Shown here piece after piece: positions 3,883-5,079 of a stretch of DNA of 5,079 nucleotides. The first letter of the stretch is position 1. Each line of letters starts with the position of its first letter. The stretch is from Pseudomonadota bacterium (GTDB taxonomy: Bacteria; Myxococcota_A; Polyangia; Haliangiales; Haliangiaceae): positions 1 through 5,079 of the forward strand of contig JAEWJO010000775.1 in NCBI GenBank assembly GCA_023386455.1, written 5' to 3'. The notes under the pieces are model-generated. The model saw only the letters and a list, made by a program, of their open reading frames with translations. It did not search any database and was not told the DNA's origin. The translations under genes were made by a program, and so were the position numbers.

Positions 3883-4934
3883 GCGGCTTTGTCAGCGGCC
3901 GCGGAAAGCGGCTGACGGCACGGCGGCTCGTCGTCGCGCTCGGCATCTGTGCCGCGGTCTGTGCACTCGTCGCGATCATCGCGCCACAGCTGGGCGTGGT
4001 CATGACGCCCGACGGTCGCAAGCTCGACCTGCTCGGCCTCGATGCGTTCGACGCCGGCACGCGAGCGCACCAGATCTTCATGGTGCGGCTACCGCGTGTG
4101 CTCGGCGCGATGCTCGTCGGCGGCGCGCTCGCCGGCGCGGGCTGCGTACTGCAGGCGCTGTTTCGCAACCCGCTCGCGGAGCCGTTCACGCTCGGCATCT
4201 CATCGGGCGCCTCGCTGGCCGCGGTGCTCGCGATCCGGTTTGGCATCGAGGGATCGTTCGGCGGTGCCGGCGTCGGGGTGTCGGCGCTCGTCGGTGCGGT
4301 CGCGTCGCTGCTGCTCGTCGAGCGGCTCGGGCGGATCGGCAAGCATCTACCGCCGGCGACGCTGGTCCTCGCCGGTGTCACGATCTCGATGTTCTGTTCG
4401 TCCGCGTCGGTGCTCGTCCAGTACACGAGCGACTTCGCAGATGTCAGCCACATGCTCGCGTGGATGATCGGCGGGCTCGACGCGGTCCGGATCGTACAGA
4501 TCCAGTACGCCGCGATCCCGATCGGGCTCGGAATGTTCGTGATGTTCATCTACGCGCGCGAGCTCAACGCGCTCGCCGCGGGCCCCGATGTTGCGGCGTC
4601 GCTCGGGGTCGCCGTCGGCCGGACCCAGGTGCTCGTGTTCGTGGTCGCGTCGCTGCTCGTCGGCGCTGCGATCGCCCTCGCCGGTCCGATCGGCTTTGTC
4701 GGGCTGATCGTCCCGCACACGCTGCGCGCGATCCTTGGCCCGGATCATCGACTGCTGCTGCCGGCCTCCATGTTTGGCGGCGCCGTCCTGCTCGTGATCT
4801 GTGACACGCTCGCGCGTACCGTGATCGCGCCCGCTCACCTGCCAACCGGCGCCGTCACGGCGGTGCTCGGTGGACCGTTCTTCATCATCATCCTCGTCGG
4901 GCAGAAGCGCCGCGCCGCGCTGTGGGGACGGTGA
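3879..4934 (+). CDS. btuC: FecCD-family ABC transporter permease, BtuC-like
   Basis: 351 residues, typical FecCD length, inner membrane. The first membrane segment is about residues 17-35. The family block RLPRVLGAMLVGGALAGAG (70-88) leads into LQALFRNPLAEPFTLGISSG (91-110). Further segments lie near 127-147, 158-180, 205-225, 247-278, 292-313 and 322-344, the last part following the family pattern GPIGFVGLIVPH, then DTLARTV, then LPTGAVTAVLGGPFF. It forms the transmembrane channel partnered by the ATPase encoded upstream. Substrate-binding protein and outer-membrane receptor are not in the window. The ATG at 3879 has GAGG at 3869-3872 with a 6-nt spacer and precedes the first membrane segment; the next Met (42) lies after it. 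The first 22 nt are a copy of the repeat unit, so MSGFVSG is repeat-derived or the reverse. Its stop overlaps the next ATG. B12 is favoured by that cobT-like gene; iron or haem remains possible. Confidence 0.85.
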   Translation: MSGFVSGRGKRLTARRLVVALGICAAVCALVAIIAPQLGVVMTPDGRKLDLLGLDAFDAGTRAHQIFMVRLPRVLGAMLVGGALAGAGCVLQALFRNPLAEPFTLGISSGASLAAVLAIRFGIEGSFGGAGVGVSALVGAVASLLLVERLGRIGKHLPPATLVLAGVTISMFCSSASVLVQYTSDFADVSHMLAWMIGGLDAVRIVQIQYAAIPIGLGMFVMFIYARELNALAAGPDVAASLGVAVGRTQVLVFVVASLLVGAAIALAGPIGFVGLIVPHTLRAILGPDHRLLLPASMFGGAVLLVICDTLARTVIAPAHLPTGAVTAVLGGPFFIIILVGQKRRAALWGR

Positions 4935-5079
4935 TGAGCCAGGTCCTGCAGCACGTGATCGCCGCGATCGGCCCCGCCAGCGAGGTCAACGCGCAGGCCG
5001 CGCAGAGTCGTGTCACCTCGGCCAATGCCGGCGTCCTCGAGCGGCTCGCGCGCGCGGTCGGCGGCGCGCAGCACTCGCC
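4934..5079 (+). CDS. cobT: CobT-like phosphoribosyltransferase, 5' end only
   Basis: 48 complete codons before the window ends. The ATG overlaps the permease TGA by one base (TGATG at 4932-4936), with GGGGA upstream as a Shine-Dalgarno. The visible part resembles the N-terminal helices of nicotinate-nucleotide:dimethylbenzimidazole phosphoribosyltransferase: IAAIGPAS (9-16), an Ala/Gln-rich helix, and GVLERLARAVGGAQHS (33-48), aligning with the family's GRLE.LA....G segment. That enzyme makes alpha-ribazole phosphate for the lower ligand of cobalamin and would fit beside a B12 importer. The usual KPxGSLG loop before LE is replaced by VTSANAG, so the call is tentative. The active-site part lies beyond the edge. 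Confidence 0.6.
   Translation, partial: MSQVLQHVIAAIGPASEVNAQAAQSRVTSANAGVLERLARAVGGAQHS

Larger units (their letters stand above)
3422..3900 (+). repeat. Tandem array of ~77-bp units, each with RBS, ATG and mini-ORF (MIRU-like)
   Basis: Units begin at ATG 3422 (degenerate, 79 bp), 3501 (77), 3578 (74), 3652 (73), 3725 (77) and 3802 (77). A partial unit at 3879-3900 is the permease start. By eye, units 3501 and 3725 match at 70 of 77 positions, and units 3501 and 3802 at 67 of 77. Every boundary from 3501 to 3879 has GAGG, then 5-6 nt, then ATGAGCG. Canonical units encode a 26-residue peptide starting MSDF, with C13 and H18, ending ARGPA, whose TGA overlaps the next ATG. Each unit holds a GCGGC-A(T/C)G-GCCGC-type inverted repeat near its start and a CACGTG-centred dyad near its end. 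Lengths of 77 and 74 are 2 mod 3, so gain or loss of a standard unit preserves the ATGA overlap. Mycobacterial MIRUs have the same size class and overlap logic. Sequence homology to them is not claimed. Confidence 0.9.

Noticed and set aside
3422..3900. CRISPR array
   Set aside because: Units are adjacent with no unique spacers, are about 77 bp long, and have no cas gene nearby. This is a tandem repeat.
3422..3900. Cobalamin riboswitch within the array
   Set aside because: No B12-box-like conserved segments were found. The structure repeats identically per unit, unlike a single complex aptamer.
3167..4549. 460-residue minus-strand frame through the array and into the permease
   Set aside because: It reads the reverse strand of the repeats and of strongly conserved permease motifs, with no domain of its own. 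Stop-free only because of GC bias.
2587..4934. Ferric siderophore importer (FhuBC or FepDGC type)
   Set aside because: The ATPase and permease motifs cannot distinguish iron from B12. The B12 reading was preferred only because of the coupled cobT-like start, so iron or haem stays as the alternative.
4835..5074. Minus-strand open frame at the right edge
   Set aside because: Antisense to the permease C-terminus and the cobT-like start, with no recognisable domain.

Overview
High-GC window from a Gram-negative bacterium. It is most likely a member of the Myxococcota, perhaps a Haliangium/Kofleriaceae-type lineage. Three things suggest this: a short-signal lipoprotein with an Asp/Ala/Pro-rich linker, a PilZ + receiver + DUF4388 protein (a combination common in that phylum), and GTG starts with strong GC bias. 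The assignment is an inference from style, not from a marker gene.

Layout. 1-243: no supported gene. It holds two near-identical 27-bp repeats and a related inverted repeat. 244-726 (+): NADAR/YbiA-family N-glycosidase. 723-1361 (-): small lipoprotein of unknown function, convergent with the NADAR gene and sharing one CTAG for both stop codons. 1441-2532 (-): three-domain regulator, PilZ, then a receiver whose phospho-acceptor Asp is replaced by Glu, then DUF4388/PATAN. Divergent from it across 54 bp, a tightly coupled (+) operon runs off the right edge: ABC-transporter ATPase (2587-3351, BtuD-like), a 77-bp-type tandem repeat array (3422-3900), FecCD-family permease (3879-4934, BtuC-like), and the start of what looks like cobT (4934 to edge). 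The cobT-like start favours vitamin B12 uptake and salvage over siderophore uptake for the transporter.

The standout is the array between the ATPase and permease genes. It has six tandem units of 73-79 bp plus a partial seventh. At each of the six boundaries from 3501 to 3879 there is a conserved GAGG Shine-Dalgarno, a 5-6 nt spacer and ATGAGCG. Canonical units are 77 bp long (74 in one), that is 2 mod 3. Each therefore encodes a 25-26-residue mini-ORF whose TGA overlaps the next ATG as ATGA, ending exactly on the permease start codon. The permease N-terminus is itself the first 22 nt of a repeat unit. An unbroken chain of ATGA overlaps (3348, 3578, 3652, 3879) links ATPase to permease across about 530 bp. 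The architecture closely parallels mycobacterial MIRU repeats, which also occupy ATGA-type junctions in operons. Each unit also holds a dyad centred on CACGTG (TACCCACGTGGGTA at best), with one compensatory double change.
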